A stretch of 61,941 nt of DNA, taken from NCBI GenBank assembly GCA_963719325.1, contig CAVRBW010000020.1, forward strand, positions 1 through 61,941. The letters are read 5' to 3'. This stretch comes from DATBLE01 sp963719325 (lineage in GTDB: Bacteria; Actinomycetota; Thermoleophilia; Gaiellales; Gaiellaceae). Below are positions 53,977 through 61,941 of this stretch, piece by piece. Both the position numbers and the translations under genes were made by a program. Positions within the stretch are counted from its first letter, which is position 1, and each line of letters starts with the position of its first letter. The notes under the pieces are model-generated. The model was not told the DNA's origin, did no database searches, and saw only the letters and a program-made list of their open reading frames with translations.

Positions 53977-54858
53977 GTGTTGTCATTCCTGAGAACAACT
54001 CCAGCTGTCTTACTCTCGGCGCTTGTCCTCGTTCCGTCGGCCGAGGCGTGGGCCTGGCCGGCTTCCGGATCGGTGCTTCGCCAATTCAGCCTCGGAGACG
54101 ACCCGTACGCCGGTGGCCAGCATCGAGGGATCGACGTCGCGGGCGAACCCGGCGAGCCGGTGCTGGCTCCGCGAGCGGGAACGATCGCCTTCGCAGGCTC
54201 GACCCCCGGCAACGGTCTCAGCCTCACGATCGAGACGGGCGACGGCTATTCGGTCACGCTCGTGCACCTTGGCTCTATCACGGTGAAGCGGAATGCCGAG
54301 GTCTCGGAAGGCGGGAGCGTCGGCACGCTCGGCCCGTCGGGCGATGCCGAATGGCCCAAGCCCTACCTGCATCTCGGGGTTCGACTGACCGCGGACGAGA
54401 ACGGCTACGTCGACCCGCTTGGCTTCCTGCCTTCACGGCCCGAGCCGAAGGAGCCCGACTCGCCCGCTCCCGCGCCTGTCCGCGAGCCTGAACCGACTGA
54501 GCCTGCTCCGGCCCCAGCCGCTTCCGCGCCGGCCGAGACGCAACAAGCGCCCGATCCGTCACCGAGCGCCCCCGCAGCGAAGCCGTCGACGCAGGACGCC
54601 CCCGTCGTCGCGCCGACCGTCCAAGAGCCATCTGAGCCCACGGCAACTCCTACACAGAGCGAGCCTCAGCCCACCGCGGCTCCCGAGCCGACCGTGGTCG
54701 AGACACCGGTCGGCGAACCCGCCACCACGAGCTTCTCGGAACCCGAGCCCGACGTCTCGCAGCCTGATCCAGGGCTGATCGTTCGAGCGCGGACGCAACC
54801 TCGAGCGCAGCGCAACCTCGAGCGCAGACGCAACTTAGTCCGCGGGGGTCCTCCGTGA
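53977..54858 (+). CDS. Secreted M23-type peptidase domain with a proline-rich tail
   Basis: The 293-residue product has a signal peptide (about 1-25, 'AEA|WAWP'), then a LytM/M23 zinc peptidase domain: 'GGQHRGIDVAGEPGEPVLAP' (HxxxD) and 'YLHLGVRLTADENGYVDPLG' (HxH-like), which cuts peptidoglycan peptides in active members. The third histidine-based ligand 'TLVHLGS' is present. The last about 140 residues are Pro/Ala/Glu-rich wall-spanning sequence, ending in basic residues. Start is a GTG eight bases from a -10, so probably leaderless. Its stop overlaps the next gene (GTGA). Confidence 0.88.
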   Translation: MLSFLRTTPAVLLSALVLVPSAEAWAWPASGSVLRQFSLGDDPYAGGQHRGIDVAGEPGEPVLAPRAGTIAFAGSTPGNGLSLTIETGDGYSVTLVHLGSITVKRNAEVSEGGSVGTLGPSGDAEWPKPYLHLGVRLTADENGYVDPLGFLPSRPEPKEPDSPAPAPVREPEPTEPAPAPAASAPAETQQAPDPSPSAPAAKPSTQDAPVVAPTVQEPSEPTATPTQSEPQPTAAPEPTVVETPVGEPATTSFSEPEPDVSQPDPGLIVRARTQPRAQRNLERRRNLVRGGPP

Positions 54859-55550
54859 GTCGCGCAGCGGCTCGGACGAGCCCTGCGGTTCCCTCGTCGC
54901 GGCCGCGTGCGAAGGCGTTGCCGCCGCCGCACGATCCGACTGTCGTGCACCGAATCGCGCCGAGCGCAACGTCTCCGGTAGGCATTGGCGCCGAAATTCC
55001 CCGCATCGTCCCTGTCCAGACAGAACCACGTGGGATGCCCGTTGCGGGCAGGGTCGGTCTCGTCGTGACTCGGCACACTGCCGTCGGCGCGCCGTCCGAA
55101 GCCGCGACGCCTCCGCATCGGCGAGCTCGTACGCCGTGGCGCGCCCCGGCGCTCCTGCTCGTCGGATTCGGTGCCCTGGCTGGTCTGGCGGTCGTGTGGC
55201 GGCGCCGGAAGGCAGGGCCGGCAACGGAGGTCGGCGTGGACCTCGTGCCTATCATCCCTGGAGATGCGCTTCTACGTGACGACACCGATCTACTACGTGA
55301 ACTCGACCCCGCACATCGGGCACGCGTACACGACGATCGCGGCGGACATCCTCGCCCGGCACCATCGCCAGCGCGGCGACGAGACCTTCTTCCTGACTGG
55401 GGTCGACGAACATGCGGACAAGGTGGCTCGCGTCGCCGCCGAGCAGGGCTTGAGCCCACGGGAGTACACCGATCGAATCGTCGGCGCCTGGCGCGAGCTG
55501 CCTCGCCTGCTCAACGCCACGAACGACTTCTTCATCCGCACGAGCGATGA
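54855..55550 (+). CDS. Hypothetical proline-rich protein with a C-terminal membrane helix; 3' end uncertain
   Basis: The GTG overlaps the peptidase stop, supporting coupling. Residues about 1-115 are disordered and proline-rich; a membrane helix 'APALLLVGFGALAGLAVVW' (about 118-137) is followed by 'RRRKAG'. Normally such proteins end right after the basic cluster, but this frame runs on for about 95 residues of low-quality sequence that overlaps the metG start in another frame by 287 bases. So either a stop was lost by frameshift near 55210-55263, or the overlap is real. The C-terminal part should not be trusted. Confidence 0.45.
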   Translation: MSRAAARTSPAVPSSRPRAKALPPPHDPTVVHRIAPSATSPVGIGAEIPRIVPVQTEPRGMPVAGRVGLVVTRHTAVGAPSEAATPPHRRARTPWRAPALLLVGFGALAGLAVVWRRRKAGPATEVGVDLVPIIPGDALLRDDTDLLRELDPAHRARVHDDRGGHPRPAPSPARRRDLLPDWGRRTCGQGGSRRRRAGLEPTGVHRSNRRRLARAASPAQRHERLLHPHER

Positions 55551-56778
55551 CGGCCACAAGAAGTTCGTCCAGGACTTCCTGCAGCGGATCTACGACAGCG
55601 GCGGCATCTACCAGGACGTCTATTCGGGCTGGTACTGCGTCGGCTGCGAGGAGTTCAAGACCGAGGACGAACTCGTCGACGGGAACTGCCCGATCCACGG
55701 CACGCCTGTCGAGTGGCTCGAAGAGAAAAACTGGTTCTTCCGCCTGTCGGCGTACCAGGACCAACTCCTCGCCCTCTATGACGCTCGGCCCGACTTCGTC
55801 CGGCCGCAGTTCCGCTTCAACGAGGCTCGAAGCTTCATCGCAGGGGGCCTGCGCGACTTCTCGGTCAGCCGAGCCACGCAGACCTGGGGGATCCCGATCC
55901 CGTGGGACGAGGACCAGGTCGCCTACGTCTGGGCGGATGCGCTCGTCAACTACCTGAGTGCGCTCACCTACGCACAGCCCGATACCGACCTCGTTCCCAC
56001 ATTCTGGCCGGCGGTTCGACATCTGCTGGGCAAGGACATCCTTCGGTTTCACTGCGTCTACTGGCCCGCGCTGCTCCTCGCAGCCGGCTACGAGCCGCCC
56101 CAGCAGCTGTTCGTCCACGGCTACCTGAACATCGACGAGCGCAAGATCTCGAAGTCGCTCGGAAACGTGATCGATCCGCTCGATCTGATCGGCGTCTTCG
56201 GCGCCGACCCGGTCCGCTTCTGGTGCGCCCGGGCGGTGTCGTTCGGCCAGGACGGCAACGTGACCCTCGAATCGTTCCACGAACGCTACGAGCGCGAGCT
56301 CGCCAACGAGCTCGGAAATCTGGTCTCGCGAACGACCGCAATGATCTCCAGGTATCGCGGCGGCGTACTCGCGAAGAGCCCGGGAAGCGGCGTCTTCGAC
56401 GCGGATGCGCTCCGGCTCGCGATCATCGATCACCTCGACCGGTTCGATATCAGCGGCGCTCTCGAAGAGATCTGGGAACGCGTCAGAAGCCTCAACCAAT
56501 ACGTCGAGGCGAACGCGCCCTGGGAACTTGCGAAGGACAAGAGCAAGGCCGAGATCCTCGACGGCGTTCTCTACGACCTCGTCGACGGGCTGTACGCCCT
56601 CGCGGTCGCACTCGCGGCGTACCTGCCGGAGGCGGCGCCGAAGATCCTCGAGGCGTTGCGGCAGCCGCCCGACCTGTCGTTCGACCGGGTTCGTCCTGCA
56701 GCGGCCGCCGAGGCAGACGGAATCGGACCGGCACCGCCGCTCTTCCCGCGGGTCGACGCCGCGACCACCGCTGCGTGA
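55264..56778 (+). CDS. metG: Methionyl-tRNA synthetase
   Basis: The 504-residue enzyme charges tRNA-Met. It has 'TPIYYVNSTPHIGHAYTTIA' (HIGH), the zinc loop 'YCVGCEEFKTEDELVDG' with 'NCPIHG' (Cys-x2-Cys and a Cys-x2-His), 'GIPIPWDEDQVAYVWADALV', 'GYLNIDERKISKSLGNVIDP' (KMSKS as KISKS) and the anticodon-binding helical domain. It lacks the C-terminal tRNA-binding extension, as in the short form of MetG. The ATG at 55264 fits family starts. It is the first clear gene of the tatD-rsmA-ispE run. Confidence 0.96.
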   Translation: MRFYVTTPIYYVNSTPHIGHAYTTIAADILARHHRQRGDETFFLTGVDEHADKVARVAAEQGLSPREYTDRIVGAWRELPRLLNATNDFFIRTSDDGHKKFVQDFLQRIYDSGGIYQDVYSGWYCVGCEEFKTEDELVDGNCPIHGTPVEWLEEKNWFFRLSAYQDQLLALYDARPDFVRPQFRFNEARSFIAGGLRDFSVSRATQTWGIPIPWDEDQVAYVWADALVNYLSALTYAQPDTDLVPTFWPAVRHLLGKDILRFHCVYWPALLLAAGYEPPQQLFVHGYLNIDERKISKSLGNVIDPLDLIGVFGADPVRFWCARAVSFGQDGNVTLESFHERYERELANELGNLVSRTTAMISRYRGGVLAKSPGSGVFDADALRLAIIDHLDRFDISGALEEIWERVRSLNQYVEANAPWELAKDKSKAEILDGVLYDLVDGLYALAVALAAYLPEAAPKILEALRQPPDLSFDRVRPAAAAEADGIGPAPPLFPRVDAATTAA

Positions 56779-57515
56779 TCGACACCCACGCGCACCTCGA
56801 GGCGTGCGCCGACCCTGCGCACGACGTCGTCGAACGGGCGCGTACGAGCGGCGTCGAGCGGATCCTCGCTGTCGGAACGACGATCGACACATGCCGGGCT
56901 GCGCTCGCGGTCGCGGACGCCGAGAGCGGCGTGTTCGCGATCCTCGGGATCCATCCACACGAGGCCGAGAGGGAGGGGGATCGGCTCGACGAGCTTCGCG
57001 AGCTCCTGGGCCGCCCGCGCGCGGTCGCCGTGGGCGAGACGGGTCTCGACTTCTACCGCGACCATGCTCCTCGCGAACTGCAGCTCGAGCTGTTCGAAGC
57101 CGAGCTCGACCTGGCAGCCGAGCTGGGCAAGGCCGTCGTGATCCACACCCGCGCGGCTGACGAGGAAACCGTTGCCGCGCTCGAACGGTTCGACGGCACT
57201 GTCGTCCTCCATTGCTTCTCGTCGCCGCCGCTCCTGCGGGTGGCGCTCGATCGTGGCTACTACGTGTCGTTCGCCGGCAACGTCACCTACCCGAATGCGT
57301 CCGACCTGCGCCTCGCGGCGAGCCAGGTTCCAGCGGACCGGATCCTGGCAGAGACGGATAGCCCGTACCTCGCGCCGCAACCGGTGCGGGGCGGACCGAA
57401 CGAGCCGGCTCACGTCGTCCACACATACGCCGCGCTCGCGGAGGCGCGTTCCACCGATCCAGCCGCACTCGGTGCCCAGATCGAGGCCAATGCCACGGCC
57501 GCATTCGGCCTATGA
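56775..57515 (+). CDS. tatD: TatD-family metal-dependent hydrolase
   Basis: The 246-residue TIM-barrel deoxyribonuclease-like enzyme has the metal ligands 'IDTHAHLEACADPAHD', 'ILGIHPHEAERE', 'GETGLDFYRDHAPRELQLEL', 'VIHTRAADEETVAAL', 'LHCFSSPPLLR' and 'LAETDSPYLAPQPVRGGPNE'. It is a 3'-5' DNA exonuclease in characterised members. The GTG start overlaps metG's stop; its stop overlaps rsmA (ATGA). Confidence 0.95.
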   Translation: MIDTHAHLEACADPAHDVVERARTSGVERILAVGTTIDTCRAALAVADAESGVFAILGIHPHEAEREGDRLDELRELLGRPRAVAVGETGLDFYRDHAPRELQLELFEAELDLAAELGKAVVIHTRAADEETVAALERFDGTVVLHCFSSPPLLRVALDRGYYVSFAGNVTYPNASDLRLAASQVPADRILAETDSPYLAPQPVRGGPNEPAHVVHTYAALAEARSTDPAALGAQIEANATAAFGL

Positions 57516-58276
57516 GCGTCAGGCCGAAGAAGGAGCTCGGTCAGCACTTCCTCGTCGACGAGAACATCCTCGGCGTCATCGGGCGTCTCGCCGAGCTCTC
57601 GGCGGCCGACGTCGTCCTGGAGATCGGCCCGGGTCTCGGCGTGCTCACCAAGTACCTCGCCGAGCGGGTCTCGATCGTCCACGCGGTGGAGATCGACGCG
57701 TCGCTCGCGGCACGACTGCCCCGGCGCGAGAACGTCCGGCTCGAGGTCGGTGACGCGCTCCGGCTCGATCTCGCCGACCTCGATCCGCCGCCGTCGAAGC
57801 TGGTCTCGAACCTGCCGTACAACGTCGCGACCCCGATCGTCGTCGAGAGCCTCGACGGGCTGCCGAGGATCGAGCGCTGGTGCGTGATGGTGCAGCGCGA
57901 GGTCGCCGATCGCTTCTTCGCTTCCCCGGGAACGAAGGCGTACGGGGCGGTCTCGGTGCTCGTCCAGCTCGCCGCGGAGCGGACGGGGTTCCATCCCGTT
58001 TCCCGCACGGTCTTCCGCCCGCCTCCAAACGTCGACTCGGCAGTCGTCGCCTTCCGGCGCACGCGGCTCCCGGACGACTTCGGCGACGTCAAACACGTCG
58101 TCGAGGCGGCCTTCGCCCACCGGCGCAAGACCTTGCCGAACTCGCTGGCCCTGGCCGGCGTCGCCACCCGCGACGACGGTGTTCGGGCTCTGACTGCGCT
58201 TCGCCGAGACGCCGATGCCCGCGCCGAGGTGCTCGAGCCGGGCGAGTTCGTCGAGCTCGCTCGTCTGCTGTCGTGA
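57512..58276 (+). CDS. rsmA: 16S rRNA (adenine-1518/1519-N6)-dimethyltransferase
   Basis: The 254-residue KsgA-type enzyme has 'KKELGQHFLVDENILGVIGR', the SAM site 'VVLEIGPGLGVLTKYLAERV' and 'EIDASLAARLPRRENVRLEV', and the catalytic 'KLVSNLPYNVATPIVVESLD' (NLPY). It dimethylates two adenines near the 3' end of 16S rRNA. Its ATG and stop overlap the neighbours, and gene order metG-tatD-rsmA-ispE is common in bacteria. Confidence 0.97.
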   Translation: MSVRPKKELGQHFLVDENILGVIGRLAELSAADVVLEIGPGLGVLTKYLAERVSIVHAVEIDASLAARLPRRENVRLEVGDALRLDLADLDPPPSKLVSNLPYNVATPIVVESLDGLPRIERWCVMVQREVADRFFASPGTKAYGAVSVLVQLAAERTGFHPVSRTVFRPPPNVDSAVVAFRRTRLPDDFGDVKHVVEAAFAHRRKTLPNSLALAGVATRDDGVRALTALRRDADARAEVLEPGEFVELARLLS

Positions 58277-59073
58277 GCGAGCTACTCGCCGCCGCGAAGA
58301 TCAACCTCGCGCTCGTCGTCGGACCTGTCCGCCCCGACGGCAAGCACGAGGTGACGACGGTCCTCCAGCGCGTCGGACTGGGCGACCGCGTCGTGCTCGC
58401 GCCAGCGTCCACCCTCCGGGTCGACGGATTCGCAGGCGACACTCTGGTCACCCGGGCGCTGCAGCTCGTCGGCGAAGCGGCCGGCGTCGAGCCGGCGTGG
58501 GCAGTGAGGATCGAGAAGCGGATACCGGTCGCGGCCGGACTCGGAGGGGGAAGCACCGACGCCGCCGCCGCCCTTCGGCTGGCGAACGAGCGACTGGACG
58601 AGCCGCTCTCTGCGGATGCGCTCAGGACGCTGGCGGGCTCGTTGGGAGCGGACGTTCCATTCTTCCTGGCCGAGGGCCCCCAGCTCGGCGAGGGAGACGG
58701 GAGCGAGCTGACGCCGCTCGAGCTGCGCCAGGATTTCGTCGTCCTGCTGCTCCTTCCGGACGGCGCAACCAAGGCCTCGACCGCGGCCGTCTACGCGGAA
58801 TTCGACCGCCGCGGCGCGGCAAGCGGGTACGGCGACCGCCGACGCAGCCTGCTGGCAGCGTTGGCAGCCGGCGACCTGGCCGGGCTCCCCGCGAACGACC
58901 TCTCCTCGTCGCCGCTGGCGCAGGAGCTACTGGCGCTCGGTGCCTTCCGGGCGGACGTGACCGGGGCGGGCCCGGTGGTGTACGGCCTCTTCGAAGATCC
59001 CGGGGACGCCGGCCGAGCAGAGGCCGCGGTCCGCGCGCACGGCCGGGTGTGGATCGTGCCGCCAGCGTGGTAG
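58273..59073 (+). CDS. ispE: 4-diphosphocytidyl-2-C-methyl-D-erythritol kinase
   Basis: The 266-residue GHMP kinase phosphorylates CDP-methylerythritol in the MEP isoprenoid pathway. Signatures are 'LLAAAKINLALVVGPVRPDG', 'EKRIPVAAGLGGGSTDAAAA' (GHMP ATP loop), 'SLGADVPFFLAEGPQLGEGD' and the C-terminal 'DVTGAGPVVYGLFED'. The GTG start overlaps rsmA's stop. Confidence 0.95.
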   Translation: MSELLAAAKINLALVVGPVRPDGKHEVTTVLQRVGLGDRVVLAPASTLRVDGFAGDTLVTRALQLVGEAAGVEPAWAVRIEKRIPVAAGLGGGSTDAAAALRLANERLDEPLSADALRTLAGSLGADVPFFLAEGPQLGEGDGSELTPLELRQDFVVLLLLPDGATKASTAAVYAEFDRRGAASGYGDRRRSLLAALAAGDLAGLPANDLSSSPLAQELLALGAFRADVTGAGPVVYGLFEDPGDAGRAEAAVRAHGRVWIVPPAW

Positions 59074-59082
59074 GTTGGCGCC

Positions 59083-59460
59083 GTGAGTGAGACGGTTGCC
59101 CAGCCTCCCCAGAGCAGGCTCGGCAGGTGGCTCGCCGAGCGGCGGCTGAAGATCGCCCTCGGCGTTGCCGTGCTCGAGGGAATCGTCGTCGCGGTCGAGA
59201 AGGACTTCTCCCGCTGGACCGTGATCATCGTCTCCGCGCCGATCATCGCCTTCTATCTCACTGCCGGCCGCTCGCTGCAGTCAGACGCGGGGCGGCAGCT
59301 CTCCTGGATCGCCGCCGCGTCGCAGGCGTTTGCCGTGATCCTCTGCATCGTCGCGTTCGTGATCGGCGCCTTCGTGCTGATCATCGCCGGCGTCTTCGCC
59401 GCGATCGCGCTGATCCTGATCCTCGGCGAGCGCCCGAGCCAGACCTCTGGCAAGAACTGA
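59083..59460 (+). CDS. Small membrane protein, 125 residues
   Basis: GTG start at 59083, ten bases after ispE. A polar N-terminus (about 1-22) is followed by three to four hydrophobic helices ('IALGVAVLEGIVVAVEKDF', 'WTVIIVSAPIIAFYLTAG', 'AFAVILCIVAFVIGAFVLII', 'AGVFAAIALILILGE') and a polar end. No family is recognised; similar small membrane proteins often adjoin ispE in actinobacteria. Confidence 0.8.
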   Translation: MSETVAQPPQSRLGRWLAERRLKIALGVAVLEGIVVAVEKDFSRWTVIIVSAPIIAFYLTAGRSLQSDAGRQLSWIAAASQAFAVILCIVAFVIGAFVLIIAGVFAAIALILILGERPSQTSGKN

Positions 59461-59476
59461 GGCACAATCACGTCGG

Positions 59477-59550
59477 TGGGGCGTAGCCAAGTGGTAAGGC
59501 AGCGGGTTTTGGTCCCGCGATCCCAGGTTCGAATCCTGGCGCCCCAGCCA
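59477..59550 (+). tRNA. tRNA-Gln (anticodon TTG)
   Basis: Cloverleaf with acceptor TGGGGCG paired with CGCCCCA, discriminator G at 59547 and an encoded CCA (59548-59550), D-arm 'TAGCCAAGTGGTAAGGC', anticodon loop TTTTGGT (anticodon TTG) and T-arm 'CCAGGTTCGAATCCTGG'. It sits between the membrane protein and glmU genes. Confidence 0.96.
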
Positions 59551-59558
59551 TCGCACCC

Positions 59559-60902
59559 GTGAGCACACCTCGCGATCTTGCAGCAGTCGTCATGGCCGCC
59601 GGGCTGGGCACCCGCATGCGCTCGTCGGTACCCAAGCACCTGCACCCCCTGCTCGGCAGACGCGTCGTCGACTGGGTGATCGAGTCCGCGAGCGGCGTCG
59701 GAGCCGACCCGATCGTCGTCGTCGCCTCTCCCGACACGTCGGATGCCTACGACCGCCTCCCGGTTGCAGTTCAGGAGCAGCCGCTCGGGACCGGCGATGC
59801 GGTTGCATCCGCGAGCTCCGCGCTCGACGGGTTCGACGGGGCCGTGCTCGTCCTCGACGCGGCCGCACCGATGCTCTCCGCGGACCATTTGCAGGCGCTC
59901 GTCGCCGAGCATCGCCGGTCGGATACGGCTGTGACGATCCTGTCCTTCGAGTCGACCCGGCCGCTTCCGTACGGCCGCGTCGTCCGCGGCGCAGCCGGGA
60001 CCGTCGAGGCGATCGTCGAAGAGCGGGACGCCACGCCCGAGCAGCGCGCAATTCGCGAGCTGAACTCGTCGATCTACGTCTTCGAGGCAGGCCCGCTCTG
60101 GGCGGCGGTCGCGAAGCTCGACGCCCACAACGCCCAGGGCGAGCTGTACCTCACGGACACGATCGCCCACATCGTCGCCGCGGGCGGACAGGCAGGAGCC
60201 TGGATCTGCCCCGACGAGGTCGCACCCCTGGGGATCAACACGCGGGCGGAGCTGGCGGTTGCGGCGGCCGTGCTCCGGGACCGGATCAACGAAGCTCACA
60301 TGCTCGCAGGGGTGACCATCGTCGATCCCGCGACGACGTGGATCGAGGCTGGAGTGCAGCTCGAGGCGGACGCGGTTGTGCATCCCTTCACCGTCCTGCG
60401 CGGCGCGACGACCGTTTCGGCATGGGCCGAGGTCGGCCCTCACGTTGTGGCGATCGATGCCTCGATCGGAGCGCGCGCCCTCGTGGGGCCGTTCTGTTAC
60501 CTTCGCCCCGGCACGGTTCTCGAGGCGGGGGCGAAGGCGGGCACGTTCGTGGAGATGAAGAATTCACGGATCGGCGCGCGTACGAAGGTTCCTCATCTCT
60601 CGTACATCGGCGACGCGGACGTGGGTGAGGACACGAACATCGCGGCAGCGAACGTGACCGCGAACCTCCCGCATCAGGCTGGTCTGCCGAAGGGTCGGAC
60701 CACGATCGGCCGCAACGTCAGGACCGGTGTCGACAATACGTTCGTTGCTCCGGTCACGGTTGGTGACGATGCTTGGCTTGCGTCGGGAACGGTCGTCACG
60801 GACGACGTCCCGCCTGGATCACTCGCGGGTTTCCCCCCAAGGCAGACGATCAAGGAAGGGTGGGTCTACGAACGAGGAGACGACGACGACGGTGGCGACT
60901 GA
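59559..60902 (+). CDS. glmU: Bifunctional GlmU (UDP-GlcNAc synthesis)
   Basis: The 447-residue enzyme has an N-terminal uridylyltransferase ('AAVVMAAGLGTRMRSSVPKH', 'VQEQPLGTGDAVASASSALD', 'VLDAAAPMLSADHLQALVAE', 'NSSIYVFEAGPLW') and a C-terminal left-handed beta-helix acetyltransferase ('ASIGARALVGPFCYLRPGTV', 'MKNSRIGARTKVPHLSYIGD', 'GVDNTFVAPVTVGDDAWLAS'). It makes UDP-GlcNAc for peptidoglycan. The acetyl-site stretch 'EDTNIAAANVTANLPHQAG' differs from the usual form and may alter activity. Gene order glmU-prs is typical. The stop overlaps the prs start. Confidence 0.92.
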   Translation: MSTPRDLAAVVMAAGLGTRMRSSVPKHLHPLLGRRVVDWVIESASGVGADPIVVVASPDTSDAYDRLPVAVQEQPLGTGDAVASASSALDGFDGAVLVLDAAAPMLSADHLQALVAEHRRSDTAVTILSFESTRPLPYGRVVRGAAGTVEAIVEERDATPEQRAIRELNSSIYVFEAGPLWAAVAKLDAHNAQGELYLTDTIAHIVAAGGQAGAWICPDEVAPLGINTRAELAVAAAVLRDRINEAHMLAGVTIVDPATTWIEAGVQLEADAVVHPFTVLRGATTVSAWAEVGPHVVAIDASIGARALVGPFCYLRPGTVLEAGAKAGTFVEMKNSRIGARTKVPHLSYIGDADVGEDTNIAAANVTANLPHQAGLPKGRTTIGRNVRTGVDNTFVAPVTVGDDAWLASGTVVTDDVPPGSLAGFPPRQTIKEGWVYERGDDDDGGD

Positions 60903-61941
60903 GCTCGTGCGCCTTCCCGGGTTGGAGGCCATGACCGAGCACACCCTGCCCGAGCCCGGGCACTGGCTCGAGCGTGGACCGCAGAAGCGGCTGATGGTCT
61001 TCGCCGGCCGCTCCCATCCCGACCTCGCCCTCCGGATCGCCGAGACGCTCGGAGTCGGTCTCGGCGAGATCGAGCTGAAGACGTTCTCGAACGGCGAGAC
61101 CTACTGCCGTTACCTCGAGTCGATCCGCGGCGCGGACGTCTTCCTCGTCCAAACGGGTTGCGAGCCGATCGACCGGAATCTGATGGAGCTCGCGTTCATG
61201 ATCCAGGCGGCGAAGCTCGCCTCCGCAAAGCGGATCACTGCCGTGATGCCGCTCTTCCCGTACGCTCGCCAGGATCGGAAGGCGAAGCCGCGGGAGCCGA
61301 TCTCCGGCCGTCTGGTCGCCGACATGCTGCAGCTCGCCGGAGCCGACCGCTTGTTGACGATGGATCTCCACGCGGGCCAGATCCAGGGCTTCTTCACGAT
61401 TCCCGTCGATCACATGACCGCCCTTCCGCTCTTCGCGCGCCATTTCCGGGATCTGGGGCTGACCGGCGAGGGCGTCGTCTCCGTCTCGCCCGACGCGGGC
61501 CGGGCGAAGATGGCGCTGCGGTTCGCGGAGATGATCGGGGCCGAGTTCGCATTGATTCACAAGACGCGCCCCGCGCACGAGACGGTCGCGATCACCGAGG
61601 TCACCGGCCGTGTCCGCGGCAAGACCGCCATCATCGGCGACGACGTGATCATGACCGGCGGCACTCTGCTGGCCAACGTCGAGGCGCTGAAAGAGCACGG
61701 AATCGGGGACGTCTACGTCTTCGCGACGCACGGGCTCTTCTGCGCGGACGCGCTCGAACGCTTCAAGCACTCGGACATCACCCGCGTCGTCGTCACAGAC
61801 ACGGTGCCGGTCGATCCGTTGAACCAGCCGGACAACATGACCGTCCTTCCGGTCGGCGGCCTGCTCGCCGAGACGATCATGAACGTGTTCGCAGACGACT
61901 CCGTCTCCGCGATCTTCGGGGGAGAGAACCAGCTCTTCTAG
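60892..61941 (+). CDS. prs: Ribose-phosphate pyrophosphokinase
   Basis: The 349-residue enzyme makes PRPP from ribose-5-phosphate and ATP. Landmarks: 'KRLMVFAGRSHPDLALRIAE', 'ITAVMPLFPYARQDRKAKPR' (flexible ATP loop), 'LLTMDLHAGQIQGFF', 'VVSVSPDAGRAKMALRFAEM' and the PRPP site 'KTAIIGDDVIMTGGTLLANV'. The GTG at 60892 has GAGGAGA before it and overlaps glmU; an ATG at 60931 with a GGAGG close by would give a normal-length N-terminus too. The stop TAG ends exactly at the last base of the window. Confidence 0.95.
   Translation: MATELVRLPGLEAMTEHTLPEPGHWLERGPQKRLMVFAGRSHPDLALRIAETLGVGLGEIELKTFSNGETYCRYLESIRGADVFLVQTGCEPIDRNLMELAFMIQAAKLASAKRITAVMPLFPYARQDRKAKPREPISGRLVADMLQLAGADRLLTMDLHAGQIQGFFTIPVDHMTALPLFARHFRDLGLTGEGVVSVSPDAGRAKMALRFAEMIGAEFALIHKTRPAHETVAITEVTGRVRGKTAIIGDDVIMTGGTLLANVEALKEHGIGDVYVFATHGLFCADALERFKHSDITRVVVTDTVPVDPLNQPDNMTVLPVGGLLAETIMNVFADDSVSAIFGGENQLF

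Noticed and set aside
1..61941. CRISPR arrays, rRNA genes, complete insertion sequences, riboswitches
   Set aside because: None was recognised. Short tandem and palindromic repeats do not have spacer structure.

Overview
The window is high-GC bacterial chromosome. The gene content points to Actinomycetota, most likely a deep lineage such as class Thermoleophilia. The pointers are an hspR-type chaperone operon (dnaK-grpE-dnaJ-x-hspR-clpB), phosphatidylinositol-type lipid genes, an F420-type luciferase-like oxidoreductase, a futalosine-pathway enzyme, a LytR-CpsA-Psr protein, heavy use of GTG starts and very frequent ATGA/GTGA stop-start overlaps. The lineage is inferred from gene content; there is no rRNA gene to confirm it.

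Layout. 1-9.2 kb: a partial oxidoreductase, a YdcF-like protein, a secreted two-domain glycoside-hydrolase-like protein, a DUF389 membrane protein, and a secreted CHRD-CHRD-Lipoprotein_15 protein. 9.4-12.0 kb: a small accessory patch beside tRNA-Ala holding a TIR-domain gene, a convergent gene for a LamG-like plus TIR-like protein whose frame is broken, and a decayed tyrosine-recombinase end. 12-15.4 kb: DUF1003, small proteins, a minimal metallopeptidase, rhomboid, argF and hsp20. 15.4-23.5 kb: an ECF sigma factor, then two leftward operons (NiCoT, NicO, TPR, DUF4331; small membrane protein, polytopic protein, cupredoxin-like lipoprotein, membrane protein) that look like a metal-handling locus. 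23.5-29.5 kb: ferritin, futalosine hydrolase, an M3-like peptidase, YjbQ, RlmD-type methyltransferase, LLM oxidoreductase and a repeat-containing lipoprotein.

29.5-37.8 kb is a long leftward block. PAP2/AUR1-like phosphatase, CDP-alcohol phosphotransferase, inositol-3-phosphate synthase fused in frame to two ribbon-helix-helix domains, a glycosyltransferase-PHP fusion, a UDG-like protein and a presenilin-like intramembrane protease follow one another, with moaA and an ATP-grasp gene upstream. The lipid genes could make inositol phosphate, join it to CDP-diacylglycerol and process or glycosylate the product. The fused DNA-binding domains and a perfect palindrome over the start codon suggest self-regulation.

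37.9-46.9 kb: two tandem M29 aminopeptidases, then the heat-shock operon. Its promoter shares a HAIR-like element with hsp20. clpB carries a one-base frameshift. 47-53.9 kb: small membrane proteins, a GYD protein, a second frameshifted gene (histidine phosphatase), a GT39-like glycosyltransferase, FmdB, LCP, ROK kinase and rsmI. 54-61.9 kb: a rightward housekeeping run of M23 peptidase, metG, tatD, rsmA, ispE, tRNA-Gln, glmU and prs.

Several families of short perfect palindromes are scattered through the window, some inside coding sequence (grpE). No CRISPR array, rRNA gene or complete insertion sequence was seen.
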